This document shows, piece by piece, positions 1 to 7,787 of a DNA stretch of 64,000 bases. Below the pieces are notes generated by a model, which saw only the letters and a program-made list of their open reading frames with translations, was not told the DNA's origin and did not search any database. The first letter of the stretch is position 1; every line of letters starts with the position of its first letter. The stretch is from Methylobacterium sp. GXS13 (GTDB taxonomy: Bacteria; Pseudomonadota; Alphaproteobacteria; Rhizobiales; Beijerinckiaceae), in NCBI RefSeq assembly GCF_001455965.1, contig NZ_LKKO01000022.1:1-64000 (forward strand). The letters run 5' to 3'. Position numbers and translations under genes: made by a program.

Positions 1-2
1 CC

Positions 3-269
3 GGCGAGCACGAGACCGTCGAGAGCCTCGGCTTCGACGCCTCGACCACCATGGCCGATTACGCGCTGGAATGGCTGCCCGACCGCCTGCGCTGGTCGGT
101 CAACGGCCGGCTGCTGCGCGAGGTGCGCGCCCGGCCCGACAAGCCCAGCCCGCCGCCTCCCGGCAAGCCCCTGCGCTCCCTCTGGAGCGGCCCGGGCCGG
201 GACCTCGCCGCCCCGCTCCCGCGCGCCCCGCGTCGCCGCCGCGGCGCCCGAGGAACCGGCGCAGGATGA
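3..269 (+). CDS. GH16-like glycosidase C-terminal fragment, possibly frameshifted
   Basis: The gene enters from the left edge, so only its C-terminus is seen. The stretch ALEWLPDRLRWSVNGRLL followed by PGKPLRSLW resembles the C-terminal half of family 16 glycoside hydrolases (laminarinase/beta-glucanase fold), where a W-x-P-D-x-I-x-W-x-V-D-G pattern precedes a P-G-K segment. The catalytic E-x-D-x-x-E motif would lie upstream of the window. This frame stops at 269 after an Arg-rich tail with poor codon use. From about 190-240 the GC-rich third positions move to the +1 frame, which runs to a stop at 322-324 and encodes a more natural Ala/Pro/Asp/Glu tail ending in GPIY. A frameshift (real or a sequencing error) is therefore plausible. 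Family assignment is moderate. Confidence 0.5.
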   Translation, partial: GEHETVESLGFDASTTMADYALEWLPDRLRWSVNGRLLREVRARPDKPSPPPPGKPLRSLWSGPGRDLAAPLPRAPRRRRGARGTGAG

Positions 270-388
270 CGACGAGCCGCTGCAGCTCGGCGCGCCGCCG
301 TCGAGCACGGGGCCGATCTACTGAACTGCGGCCCCGGATTGCGGGACGATCGCAAGGTGGTAGTCTCGCGGCTTCCGCGGAGGGGGCA

Positions 389-667
389 ATGCCGGCGAGC
401 TATATCCTGGACGAGCAGGACGAGCGGTTCGTGCGCGAGATGGTGGAGACCGGGCGCTACGCGTCGGTGAGCGACGTGATGCGCGACGGGCTCCGCCTCG
501 TCGAGGAGCGCGAGCGGCGTCGCACCGCCAAGCTGGATGCCCTCCGTCGGGATATCCGTGAGGGCTTGGACAGCGGTCCCTCCGCGCACTTGGATATCGA
601 AGCCGTCAAGGCCGAAGGGCGTCGCCGCTTGGCTGCCGTGCAATCCGCTTCCGGGCGCGGTGACTAG
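389..667 (+). CDS. parD: ParD-family antitoxin (type II toxin-antitoxin)
   Basis: 92 residues, the usual size of ParD/CopG-type antitoxins. The N-terminus (SYILDEQDERFVREMVETGR, then YASVSDVMRDGLRLVEERE) is the ribbon-helix-helix DNA-binding dimer, with the typical G-R-Y-x-S-x-S-D/E-V-x-R-x-G-L-R signature. The C-terminal part (about residues 55-92) would wrap the toxin. The start at 389 follows a GGGGG purine run. The stop overlaps the GTG start of the toxin gene by 8 bases, so the two are translationally coupled. By family it should neutralise ParE and repress its own promoter; the roughly 60 bp upstream would hold the operator, which I could not define. Confidence 0.88.
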   Translation: MPASYILDEQDERFVREMVETGRYASVSDVMRDGLRLVEERERRRTAKLDALRRDIREGLDSGPSAHLDIEAVKAEGRRRLAAVQSASGRGD

Positions 668-878
668 GATCGTCCGGCGCCCGCGCGCCGAAAAAGACCT
701 TGTGGAAATCTGGGCTTACATCGCGCAGGACGACGTGCGGGCAGCCGACCGGCTGGTCGATCAGATCCAGGCCAAGCTTGTGTTGGTCGCCGATCGCCCG
801 CTGATTGGCCGCGCGAGACCGGAGTTGGCTGACGCGCTGCGAAGCATCGCGGTTGGAAACTACGTCTTGTTCTATTAG
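660..878 (+). CDS. parE: ParE-family toxin, C-terminus cut by an in-frame amber codon
   Basis: Starts with GTG inside the end of parD. The 72 residues read RRPRAEKDLVEIWAYIAQDD, then AADRLVDQIQAKL and GNYVLFY, matching the RelE/ParE fold (ParE poisons DNA gyrase in studied members). The product is short: a TAG at 876-878 falls where the family almost always has Arg (Y-R-x-x-x-x-G-I-x-x-x-R-I-L). The same frame continues past it as PTPTGIDLVRIRSRYLDLDA to a TGA at 954-956, giving a normal length of about 98 codons. So a single CGG-to-TAG style change has removed the last beta strand, and the toxin is probably inactive unless the codon is suppressed. Confidence 0.8.
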   Translation: MTRIVRRPRAEKDLVEIWAYIAQDDVRAADRLVDQIQAKLVLVADRPLIGRARPELADALRSIAVGNYVLFY

Positions 879-1160
879 CCGACGCCCACCGGTATCGACC
901 TCGTCCGGATCCGCAGCCGATATCTGGATCTGGACGCCTCCGACGTCGTGCCTTGACGCCACGCTGCCGTCGATTCGGGCTGGCAATCCGCTACCGTTCA
1001 GGGGGGGCAGCCCTGGTCGGTACGCCCTGCACCGGGACCGTGGCACCTGCGCCGCACCGCCCGGTAAACCGTCGGTTCACCCCTGAGCCGACTTGACTGG
1101 CGCCCCCGCCGAGCCATCGTCTCGCGCATGCAGGACAGCACCCCCGTCGAGGCACGCGCC

Positions 1161-1622
1161 ATGCGCCCGATCCTTCACAGCCTGGCCCTCGGGCTGGCCC
1201 TCCTCTCCGTCGCGCAGCCGGCCCTGGCCCGCTCGGCCCGGGAGGATATCGAGCCCGCCGAGGAGCGGATCTTCCCGTTCGACGCGCAGATCCCCGGCTG
1301 CCAGGACCCGAGCGTCCTGGAGCAGGTCTCGACCAACTTCGCCGAGAAGGAGGCGAAGTACTGGAACTCGTCGATGACGATCCGGTCCTTCGACACGATC
1401 GAGCGCACCGCCTGGCGGCCCTGGGGGCTGGACACCTATCCCCGCCGGTTCTGCTCGGCCACCGTCACCACCTCGGACGGCGTGCGCCGCAAGGTCGATT
1501 ACTCCGTGCGCGAGAGCCTCGGCATCATCGGGGCGACCTGGGGCGTCGAGTTCTGCGTGCACGGCCTCGACCGCGACCTGGCCTACGCCTACGCCACCGC
1601 CTGCCGGATGGCGCGGCCCTGA
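1161..1622 (+). CDS. secreted hypothetical protein
   Basis: 153 residues if started at the ATG at 1161; an upstream in-frame ATG at 1128 would add 11 residues, but the start at 1161 gives a clean signal peptide (Arg, then LHSLALGLALLSVAQPALA, cleavage after ALA). The mature part is small and acidic with four cysteines (in PGCQDP, RRFCSAT, VEFCVHG and TACRMA) that could form two periplasmic disulphides. The C-terminal half (LDTYPRRFCSATVTTSDG, then VDYSVRE and GVEFCVHGLDRD) looks like the conserved periplasmic proteins common in Hyphomicrobiales genomes, for which I know no function. It ends three bases before the RNase T2 gene, so the two are probably co-transcribed. Confidence 0.75.
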   Translation: MRPILHSLALGLALLSVAQPALARSAREDIEPAEERIFPFDAQIPGCQDPSVLEQVSTNFAEKEAKYWNSSMTIRSFDTIERTAWRPWGLDTYPRRFCSATVTTSDGVRRKVDYSVRESLGIIGATWGVEFCVHGLDRDLAYAYATACRMARP

Positions 1623-1624
1623 GG

Positions 1625-2287
1625 ATGCGCGCCCGCGCCGCCTGCCTCGCCGGCCTGCTGTTCGCCGGGCCGGCCGCCGCCCAGGATATCGGCGGCTTCG
1701 GCCGCCGGGGCGAGCCGGGCGCGTTCGATTTCTACGTGCTGGCCCTGTCCTGGTCGCCGACCTATTGCGCCGGCGTCGGCGAGCGCCGGAACGATGGGCA
1801 ATGCACCCCTGGCCGCGGCCTCGGCTTCGTCGTGCATGGGCTCTGGCCGCAATATACGCGGGGCTACCCGCAGAACTGCTCCGCGGTGGAGCGGGCGCCG
1901 ACCCGGCAGGCGCTCGAGGTGGCCGGGCAGGTCTACCCGAGCGAGGGGCTCGCCCGGCACGAGTGGCGCGCCCACGGCACCTGTTCCGGACTCGATCCCA
2001 CCAGTTACTTCCAGGCCGCCCGCGACGCGCGCTTCGCCGTGACGATCCCCGACGGTCTCAAGGGCGGCGGCGGCCCGCAGAGCCTGGCGCCGATCGAGAT
2101 CGCCCGCCAATTCGTGGCCGCCAACCGCGGCCTGCGCCCCGACATGATGGCGGTGACCTGCACCCGCGGGCAGCTCCAGGAGGTGCGGATCTGCTTCTCC
2201 AAGGACCTGCGCGGCTTCACCCCCTGCCCCGAGGTCGCCCGCGGCAATTGCCGCGCCCCGGAGATCACGCTGGACGCCGCCCGCTGA
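1625..2287 (+). CDS. secreted ribonuclease T2 family protein
   Basis: 220 residues with an N-terminal signal peptide ending around AAAQ (residue 20). Both signature blocks of RNase T2/S-like endoribonucleases are visible: CAS1 as FVVHGLWPQ with His71, and CAS2 as HEWRAHGTC with Glu113 and His117. These are the residues that carry out transesterification to 2',3'-cyclic phosphates. The lysine usual in CAS2 (E-W-x-K-H-G) is Ala116 here. Six or more cysteines suggest a disulphide-bonded periplasmic enzyme. It likely degrades RNA in the periplasm for nutrient scavenging. It follows the secreted hypothetical gene with a 2 bp gap. Confidence 0.9.
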   Translation: MRARAACLAGLLFAGPAAAQDIGGFGRRGEPGAFDFYVLALSWSPTYCAGVGERRNDGQCTPGRGLGFVVHGLWPQYTRGYPQNCSAVERAPTRQALEVAGQVYPSEGLARHEWRAHGTCSGLDPTSYFQAARDARFAVTIPDGLKGGGGPQSLAPIEIARQFVAANRGLRPDMMAVTCTRGQLQEVRICFSKDLRGFTPCPEVARGNCRAPEITLDAAR

Positions 2288-2353
2288 TTTATTTGGCCGG
2301 TGTCGCGGTTTGAGGCTGGACCCGGGTCGCGCGATCCGCTTCAGGGCGCAGCC

Positions 2354-3202
2354 ATGAACTATCGGCACGCCTTCCACGCCGGCAACCATGCCGACGTGCT
2401 CAAGCACCTCGTCCTGGCGCGGGTGCTCGCGCATCTCGGCCTCAAGGACAAGCCGTTCCGGGCGCTCGACGCCTTCGCGGGCCTGGGCGTCTACGACCTG
2501 ACCGCCGACGAGGCCGCCCGCACCGGCGAGTGGCGGGACGGCTGGGGCCGGATGGAGGCGCCCTTCGCGCCCGACATCGAGGCGCTGCTCGCGCCCTACC
2601 GCGAGACCGTCGCGGCGGTGCAGACCCGCTACGGCGCCACCGCCTATCCCGGCGCGGCCGTGGTGATCCGCGAGGCGCTGCGGCCCGGTGACAGGGGCGT
2701 GTTCGTCGAGCTGCACCCGGAGGACGCCGCGACCCTGCGGGGGCGCTACGAGCGCGACGGCCGCACCAAGGTGCTCAGCCTCGACGGCTGGACCGCCGTC
2801 AACGCCCAGATCCCACCCCCGGAGCGCCGGGGCCTCGTGCTGATCGACCCGCCCTACGAGGTGCCGGGCGAGATCGAGCGCCTCGGCAGCCATCTCGCCC
2901 GCGCGGTGGCGAAATGGCCGACCGGGATCTTCCTGGCCTGGTACCCGATCAAGGACGCGGCCGCGATCGACCGCATGGTCCGCGACCTCGACGCCGCCCT
3001 GCCCCGCCCGGCCCTGCGCCTGGATCTCTTGATCGACCGGCCGGACGACCCGACCCGGCTGTGCGGAAGCGGCTTGATCGTGGTCAATCCGCCCTGGCGC
3101 CTCGCCGAAGAGGCGTTGTTGTTCCTGCCGGCCCTAGCTCAGCGGCTGGCCCGGGAGGAGTTCGGTGGGTTTCGCTGTGATTCGATCGGCCCCGCAAGCT
3201 GA
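2354..3202 (+). CDS. rlmJ: 23S rRNA (adenine(2030)-N6)-methyltransferase RlmJ
   Basis: 282 residues, matching E. coli RlmJ (280). The N-terminus NYRHAFHAGNHADVLKH is the hallmark of the family (formerly YhiR/ComJ-like), followed by LDAFAGLGVYDL, which binds S-adenosylmethionine, and the catalytic DPPYE motif at residues 165-169. By family it methylates N6 of A2030 in 23S rRNA before the large subunit is complete. The ATG at 2354 is chosen because this N-terminal block starts with it; the upstream extension to 2300 has no family similarity. It stands alone on the plus strand, 66 bp after the RNase T2 gene. Confidence 0.93.
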   Translation: MNYRHAFHAGNHADVLKHLVLARVLAHLGLKDKPFRALDAFAGLGVYDLTADEAARTGEWRDGWGRMEAPFAPDIEALLAPYRETVAAVQTRYGATAYPGAAVVIREALRPGDRGVFVELHPEDAATLRGRYERDGRTKVLSLDGWTAVNAQIPPPERRGLVLIDPPYEVPGEIERLGSHLARAVAKWPTGIFLAWYPIKDAAAIDRMVRDLDAALPRPALRLDLLIDRPDDPTRLCGSGLIVVNPPWRLAEEALLFLPALAQRLAREEFGGFRCDSIGPAS

Positions 3203-3426
3203 TTCGTCACTATTGGGATGGGTGAGCGCCGCCGCGGCAATTCTTTAAGAGATTTCGCGCCCACGCGGCCGCCGCTGTTGTGGCGACAAAGACACATTTC
3301 TCAGCAGACCCACGCGCCACCCTCAAGAATGACTAAAAACTAGGCAAGTGCCATTTGTTTGTTTTTGTGTCACCGGCAGGTCGGTGTCAGCTTGGCAGGG
3401 AACCAATTCCAACGAGCTGCGAAATC
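3203..3426. promoter_or_regulatory. intergenic region upstream of the porin gene
   Basis: 224 bp between rlmJ and the porin gene with noticeably lower GC than the flanks, including T-rich stretches near 3350-3370. A highly expressed porin promoter and 5' leader are expected here. I could not identify a confident -35/-10 pair, hairpin or known riboswitch. Confidence 0.3.
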
Positions 3427-4704
3427 ATGCTGAAGCGATCCACCCTGGCCGGCTTGGCCACCGTGCTGCTCACCTCGACCAGCATCCTCGCGGCCGATCT
3501 TGCAGCCCCGGCACCGGTTCCCGTCGCGCCTCCGGCCGAGCCCTGCAAGGCCACGCTGCTGGGCCCGGCCTACGCCGGCGTGATCAAGGCCAACCCGAAC
3601 CCGACCTGCTTCTCGGCCGGTCCGCTGGGTGACCTCTATGTCGGCGGTGCCGTCACCGGCTACGCCTACACCCAGACCAACCCGTTCGCCTCGTTCTCGA
3701 CGCCGGCCGCCCCCAACGACCGGGATCGGGCTGCGCGGGTCGACTTCTCGAACCTCCAGGGCATCATCCAGAAGCCCGAGGGCGCGTTCCAGTTCTACAT
3801 CCAGGCCGGTGGCTACTCGATCCCGCAGCTCGGCTTCCCGACCCTCGGGACGTTCACACAGACCGACCTGCTGTTCGGACCGGTGCCCGTCGCCTACGGC
3901 AAGATCCAGATCAACGATGAATGGTCGATCCAGGGCGGTCGGATGTTCACCCTGATCGGCACCGAGCTGCTGTTCACCTACCAGAACCTGAACATCAACC
4001 GCGGCCTCCTGTTCGTGCAGGAGAACTTCATCAACCAAGGTGTGCAGGTCAATTACAGCAGCGGCCCGCTCTCGGTCTCGCTCGCCGGCACCGACGGGTT
4101 CTTCTCCAACGAGATCACCTGGTTCACCGGCAACGTCGCCTACAAGCTCGACGACTTCAACACGATCGGCGTCAACGGCGGCCTCAACGTCGGGCGCACC
4201 AATGCCCTCGACCGCAGCGCGCGCTACCAGTTCGCCACGCCGAACGCGCAGCAGAACAGCGGCATCTTCAACATCAACTACACTTACGCGAACGGTCCGT
4301 GGATCATCTCGCCGTACTTCCAGTTCACCAACGTCGAGCGTGATCTGCGGGTCGGGATCGGCAACACCGCCTCGACCTATGGCGGCGCCCTGCTGGCGGC
4401 CTACTCCTTCACCGACAACTTCTCGCTGGCCGGCCGCGTCGAATACACCGAGCAGACCGGTGTGAGGGGCTCCGGCGGGACGAACCTGCTCGGCTTCGGT
4501 GCCGGCAGCAACGCCTTCTCAGTCACCGTCACGCCGACCTTCACGTTCGACCGCTACTTCTTCCGGGTCGAATACGCCCACGTTGAGCTCGGCGGCATCA
4601 CCCGCGGGAATCTGGCCGAGGGCACGCTGGGTACCGGCTTCGGCCGCACCGGCAACCGCACCTCGCAGGACCGTTACATGGTCGAGACCGGCATCACCTT
4701 CTGA
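3427..4704 (+). CDS. outer-membrane beta-barrel porin (OmpL/BBP2-like)
   Basis: 425 residues. It begins with a Lys-Arg signal peptide (LKRSTLAGLATVLLTSTS, cleavage near ILAAD) and ends in Phe after alternating hydrophobic residues (YMVETGITF), the recognition signal for BAM-mediated outer-membrane insertion. A short Ala/Pro linker and a disulphide-sized loop (C39 and C59 region) precede a barrel rich in Gly/Asn/Tyr and alternating strands; I see nothing enzymatic. The pattern fits the putative beta-barrel porin-2 family common in methylobacteria and bradyrhizobia. The first ATG of the frame is further upstream, but the ATG at 3427 directly precedes the signal peptide. A strong terminator follows, so it is monocistronic. 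Confidence 0.8.
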   Translation: MLKRSTLAGLATVLLTSTSILAADLAAPAPVPVAPPAEPCKATLLGPAYAGVIKANPNPTCFSAGPLGDLYVGGAVTGYAYTQTNPFASFSTPAAPNDRDRAARVDFSNLQGIIQKPEGAFQFYIQAGGYSIPQLGFPTLGTFTQTDLLFGPVPVAYGKIQINDEWSIQGGRMFTLIGTELLFTYQNLNINRGLLFVQENFINQGVQVNYSSGPLSVSLAGTDGFFSNEITWFTGNVAYKLDDFNTIGVNGGLNVGRTNALDRSARYQFATPNAQQNSGIFNINYTYANGPWIISPYFQFTNVERDLRVGIGNTASTYGGALLAAYSFTDNFSLAGRVEYTEQTGVRGSGGTNLLGFGAGSNAFSVTVTPTFTFDRYFFRVEYAHVELGGITRGNLAEGTLGTGFGRTGNRTSQDRYMVETGITF

Positions 4705-4744
4705 GCCGATTCTCCAGGCCGGCCCTCGGGCCGGCTCTTCCAAC

Positions 4745-4774
4745 AACCCTCGGGCGTGAGCCCGGGGGTTTTTT
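4745..4774 (+). terminator. rho-independent terminator of the porin gene
   Basis: AACCCTCGGGC and GCCCGGGGGTT pair around a GTGA loop and are followed by six T. It lies about 40 bp after the porin stop codon. The GC-rich 11 bp stem and uninterrupted T run make this one of the clearest intrinsic terminators in the window. Confidence 0.9.
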
Positions 4775-4779
4775 CGTGC

Positions 4780-4999
4780 GCGCGGAAAAGCCGTATTCAT
4801 CGCGGAGGATTTGTTTTCTATCGCCATGAACTATGAAGTTTAATATATAAGCTTCCTATATCGGCATAGGTGGGATTTTTTCTATCGTATTTTGAAGTAT
4901 CAAATATGTGACTCGTGACATGAAAAACTTGCACATCCAGCCTTGTATCACGTATTGTTCTTTGCCCGTCGTTCGTGGACAGGTCGAGGACATCTGGAA
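4780..4999. other. AT-rich intergenic segment
   Basis: About 220 bp of strikingly low GC (runs such as TTTAATATATAAGCTTCC near 4840 and TATCGTATTTTGAAGTATC near 4883) inside a chromosome of roughly 70% GC. It separates the porin terminator from a small hypothetical gene and must contain that gene's promoter. No convincing reading frame is present. Confidence 0.6.
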
Positions 5000-5317
5000 A
5001 TGCCGGTGATCAAGGTTTTGTCGGACACGTTGCGGAGCGTTGCCGCACCCGGCATGTCGCCGAAGGCGTTGCGCGCCGCCGTCCGGGAAAAGCATCCCGA
5101 TGCGTCCAAGAAGGATATCGTGCGGGCAGCCTTCTATGCCTTGATCGAGGAACAATCGCAGGACCCGTCCTGCCTAGCCGAACTGCACGGCTTTGCCCTC
5201 GTCGAGCGCGTCTCCGAGGATGAGCGGACCATCAAGGTGGAGGGCCACAAGAAGAAGCGCCGGGTCGCCAAGACGGCCGAGGCTGCGACCGCCGAATTGG
5301 CCGAAGCGCTGAACTAG
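5000..5317 (+). CDS. small hypothetical protein, basic C-terminus
   Basis: 105 residues. I do not recognise the family. The first 70 residues are predicted helical (LSDTLRSVAAPGMSPKALRA, then KKDIVRAAFYALIEEQ), which could be a small helix-turn-helix or winged-helix-like module, followed by a Lys/Arg-rich stretch (GHKKKRRVAKTAEA) and an Ala/Glu tail. The start at 5000 (ATG) is preceded by GGTCGAGGACATCTGG, a usable ribosome site. It is a single gene behind an AT-rich promoter region, with codon use less biased than its neighbours. A nucleic-acid-binding role is possible but unproven. Confidence 0.65.
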   Translation: MPVIKVLSDTLRSVAAPGMSPKALRAAVREKHPDASKKDIVRAAFYALIEEQSQDPSCLAELHGFALVERVSEDERTIKVEGHKKKRRVAKTAEAATAELAEALN

Positions 5318-5468
5318 CGCTCGTTGGTCCCAGCGCGTAGCGCTTGGGACGAGATCTCGGCTGCTGATCCCCCGCTCCCTGACGCCGTGCCGTCATCGAC
5401 GTGGACGGTCAGCGCCTCAAAGGCGGCCGCATCCGTCCTGCGCCGCGGAGAATCGGGATCGGTCCCGA

Positions 5469-6095
5469 TCAACCCCGTTGGAGCAGGCGTCGCCCGGGAC
5501 GATGCCCCTCCTCCCCGGTGTCGCGGAAGCCGAGCTTCTGCAGGAGGCCCCAGGATGCGACGTTGCCGGGGCGGCATTCCGCAACGATGATGCGCGCCGG
5601 GAAACGCCGTGCGAGCAGCGCGACGATCGCCGCGACCGCCTCGAAGGCGAAGCCGCGCCCGCGCGCCGCGCCCCCGACCCAGTAGCCGATCTCGATCGCG
5701 CCGGGGCCGCGCAGATGGGTGCCCACCACGCCGACGAGGTTCGGCCCGACGGACTCGTGGGATGCCGCCTCACGGGCCTCCGACGCGTCCGTGTGGCGCA
5801 TCCAGGCTCCGAGGAAGCGGTCCTGGCCGCGGGTGCCGCTGCGGATCAGGTCTTCGGCATCGCGTACCGTGAAGGGGGCCGGCAGGAAATCGACCGCCGC
5901 GGTGATCGCCGGGTCGTCGGTGATCCGGCGCAAATCCTGGGCATCGTCGGGCCCCAGCGCCGCGATCGACAGGCGGGCGGTCTCGATCCCGGGCAGGTCG
6001 GCGAGGCTGTCGCGGGTGGCGCGGATGGTAAACATCTCTGCGATGTGGGGTGCCGGCCGTGCCGGAAAAGGCACGGTTGTGCCCCCTGATTTCAT
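5469..6095 (-). CDS. GNAT-family N-acetyltransferase (RimJ/RimL type)
   Basis: 208 residues from the furthest start; the ATG at 6033-6035 (reading MFTIRATRD) gives 188 residues and may be the true start, since the first 20 residues look untypical. The body shows the RimJ/RimL pattern: ETARLSIAALGPDDAQDL at the N-terminus, IEIGYWVGGAARGRGFAFEA as the acetyl-CoA binding motif A (G-x-x-R-G-R-G-x-A), and NVASWGLLQKLGFRDTGEEG, which is the usual motif B with Asn and Gly-Phe. Substrate is unknown; this subfamily acetylates ribosomal proteins, antibiotics or small amines. It is divergent from the NlpD-like gene, which starts 131 bp away. Confidence 0.85.
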   Translation of the reverse strand: MKSGGTTVPFPARPAPHIAEMFTIRATRDSLADLPGIETARLSIAALGPDDAQDLRRITDDPAITAAVDFLPAPFTVRDAEDLIRSGTRGQDRFLGAWMRHTDASEAREAASHESVGPNLVGVVGTHLRGPGAIEIGYWVGGAARGRGFAFEAVAAIVALLARRFPARIIVAECRPGNVASWGLLQKLGFRDTGEEGHRPGRRLLQRG

Positions 6096-6225
6096 CCCGC
6101 GCAGGCTTCGACGATCCGTGTGGCACAGCGCGGGGCGGTCACGGATAAGCTGGACGGGAACGGTTGCTTAACCTGAATCCGTCTTCATTGCGGCATCAAG
6201 TTGCGTCAGGCAAACGGGTGCGTCG

Positions 6226-7704
6226 ATGCGGGTGCGCGGTACGGGTCGAGGGTTACGGACGCTGTCACGCGTCGCCCTCATCGGCATCATTGGTGGCGGT
6301 GCCGCCGCCTGTTCCTCGGACGCATCGCGCCTGAGCAACCCATTTTCCAACCCTTTCTCGTCGGAGCCTGCCGCCACCGGCAGCCTGCCGGACGGCAGCC
6401 TCAAGCCGGCGCCGGCGATCCGCACCGGCCGGATCCAGTCCGAGGCGCTCGGCGCCCCCGGTGCTGCCCCGCGCCCGGCGGCCACGGCGATCCCGGCCCC
6501 GACCCCTGCGGCCGCGCCGGCCACCCGCGTCGCCTCCACCGGCGCCCCCGGCTGGAGCGCACAGGGCGGCACCCAGATCACGGTGTCGAAGAACGACAGC
6601 CTGAACCAGATGTCGACGCGCTTCGGGGTCCCCGCCTCCGCGATCCTGTCGGCCAACGGCCTGTCCAATGCCAGCCAGATCACCCCCGGCCGGCAGATCG
6701 TCATCCCGGTCTACAACGCCTCCGGAATGAACCCGGCCGCGGCCCCGATGACCGCGCGTCCGGCCCGGGCCGTCGAAGAGAAGCGCGAGGACGCCCGGCA
6801 GATCGAAGCCAAGGTTCCCTCCAAGCGCGAGGACGCCAAGGAGGCGGCCAAGCGTGAGGAGGCCAAGCGTGAGGAGGCCAAGCGCGAAGACGCCAAGCGG
6901 GCCGCCGCCGAGAAGGAAGCGGACCGCAAGGAGGCGCTCGCCCGGGATACCGCTGCCCGCAAGGTCGCGGAAGAGAAATCCCGCAAGGAGGCTTCCCTGA
7001 AGGAGGCTTCCCTGAAGGAGGCCGACAAGAAGAAGCATGTCCGCCCGGGCCAGGTCGCCAAGGCGGATGAGAAGAAGGCCGATCCGAAGGCGGACGCGAA
7101 GGCCAAGGCCGAGGCGAAGGCGATGGAAGCCAAGGCCGAGGCCAAGGCGGCCGCGAAGGCCGAGGCCACCCAGAAGCTCGCCGAGGCCAAGGCCGCCAAG
7201 GAAGCGGCCCAGAAGGCCGCCGCCGCGGAGAAGCCCGAGAAGGTCGCCGCCAAGGAGGCCCCGAAGCCGGTCGCCGCGGCCGCGCCGGCCGCGACGGGGC
7301 CCGCCGCCACCGGTTCCGTCGCCGATGCGACCCCGTCGGAGAGCTTCCGCTGGCCCGCCAAGGGCCGGGTGATCTCGGGCTACGGCACCTCGGGCAACGA
7401 GGGCATCAACATCGCGGTGCCGGAAGGCACGCCGGTGAAGGCCGCCGAGGAGGGCACCGTCGCCTATGCCGGCTCGGACGTGAAGGGTTACGGCAAGCTG
7501 GTGCTGGTGCGCCACGCCAATGGCTTCGTCTCGGCCTACGCCCATAACGGCGAGATCGACGTGAAGCCCGGCGACAAGGTCAAGCGCGGCCAGACCATCG
7601 CCAAGTCCGGCGCCTCCGGCAACGTGACCTCGCCGCAGCTGCACTTCGAGATCCGCAAGGGCGGCTCGCCCGTGGACCCGATGTCCCAGCTCGCCAGCAA
7701 CTGA
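6226..7704 (+). CDS. NlpD/EnvC-like LysM-M23 lipoprotein, probable amidase activator
   Basis: 492 residues. A signal segment ends in GGGAAAC (Cys29), consistent with a lipobox; a Pro/Ala linker follows, then a LysM peptidoglycan-binding domain at about 117-161. A Lys/Ala/Glu-rich, coiled-coil-like region (184-345) contains tandem repeats. A C-terminal LytM/M23 domain occupies about 373-492. In active M23 enzymes the zinc site begins H-x-x-x-D; here that position reads NEGINIA, and the distal motif is LHFEI. This loss of the first His and Asp is what is seen in E. coli NlpD/EnvC, which activate AmiA/B/C amidases during cell separation rather than cutting murein themselves. So an activator role is inferred. 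A terminator follows. Confidence 0.88.
   Translation: MRVRGTGRGLRTLSRVALIGIIGGGAAACSSDASRLSNPFSNPFSSEPAATGSLPDGSLKPAPAIRTGRIQSEALGAPGAAPRPAATAIPAPTPAAAPATRVASTGAPGWSAQGGTQITVSKNDSLNQMSTRFGVPASAILSANGLSNASQITPGRQIVIPVYNASGMNPAAAPMTARPARAVEEKREDARQIEAKVPSKREDAKEAAKREEAKREEAKREDAKRAAAEKEADRKEALARDTAARKVAEEKSRKEASLKEASLKEADKKKHVRPGQVAKADEKKADPKADAKAKAEAKAMEAKAEAKAAAKAEATQKLAEAKAAKEAAQKAAAAEKPEKVAAKEAPKPVAAAAPAATGPAATGSVADATPSESFRWPAKGRVISGYGTSGNEGINIAVPEGTPVKAAEEGTVAYAGSDVKGYGKLVLVRHANGFVSAYAHNGEIDVKPGDKVKRGQTIAKSGASGNVTSPQLHFEIRKGGSPVDPMSQLASN
6838..7023 (+). repeat. in-gene tandem repeats in the Lys/Ala/Glu linker
   Basis: Inside the LysM-M23 gene, the unit GAGGCCAAGCGTGAG and close variants are repeated about three to four times at 6840-6900, encoding (K-R-E-E-A)n. 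A second tandem pair, AAGGAGGCTTCCCTG, lies at 6985-7020 and encodes K-E-A-S-L twice. Both encode charged helix, so copy-number change would lengthen the spacer without breaking the frame (15 bp units). Confidence 0.8.
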
Positions 7705-7726
7705 GACGGCGCGACGACACCCTAGG

Positions 7727-7756
7727 CGGCGGTCCCGAGAGGGGCCGCCGTTTTTT
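7727..7756 (+). terminator. rho-independent terminator after the LysM-M23 gene
   Basis: CGGCGGTCCC and GGGGCCGCCG (one G-T pair) enclose a GAGA tetraloop and are followed by six T. It lies 23 bp after the stop codon at 7704. Confidence 0.9.
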
Positions 7757-7787
7757 GTTGGCGCCGCGCGACCGAGGTTCAGTGCCC

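Noticed and set aside
6265-7644. Long minus-strand open frame across the LysM-M23 gene
   Set aside because: It is Gly/Arg/Leu low-complexity with no start region or family match; the plus strand has clear LysM and LytM domains.
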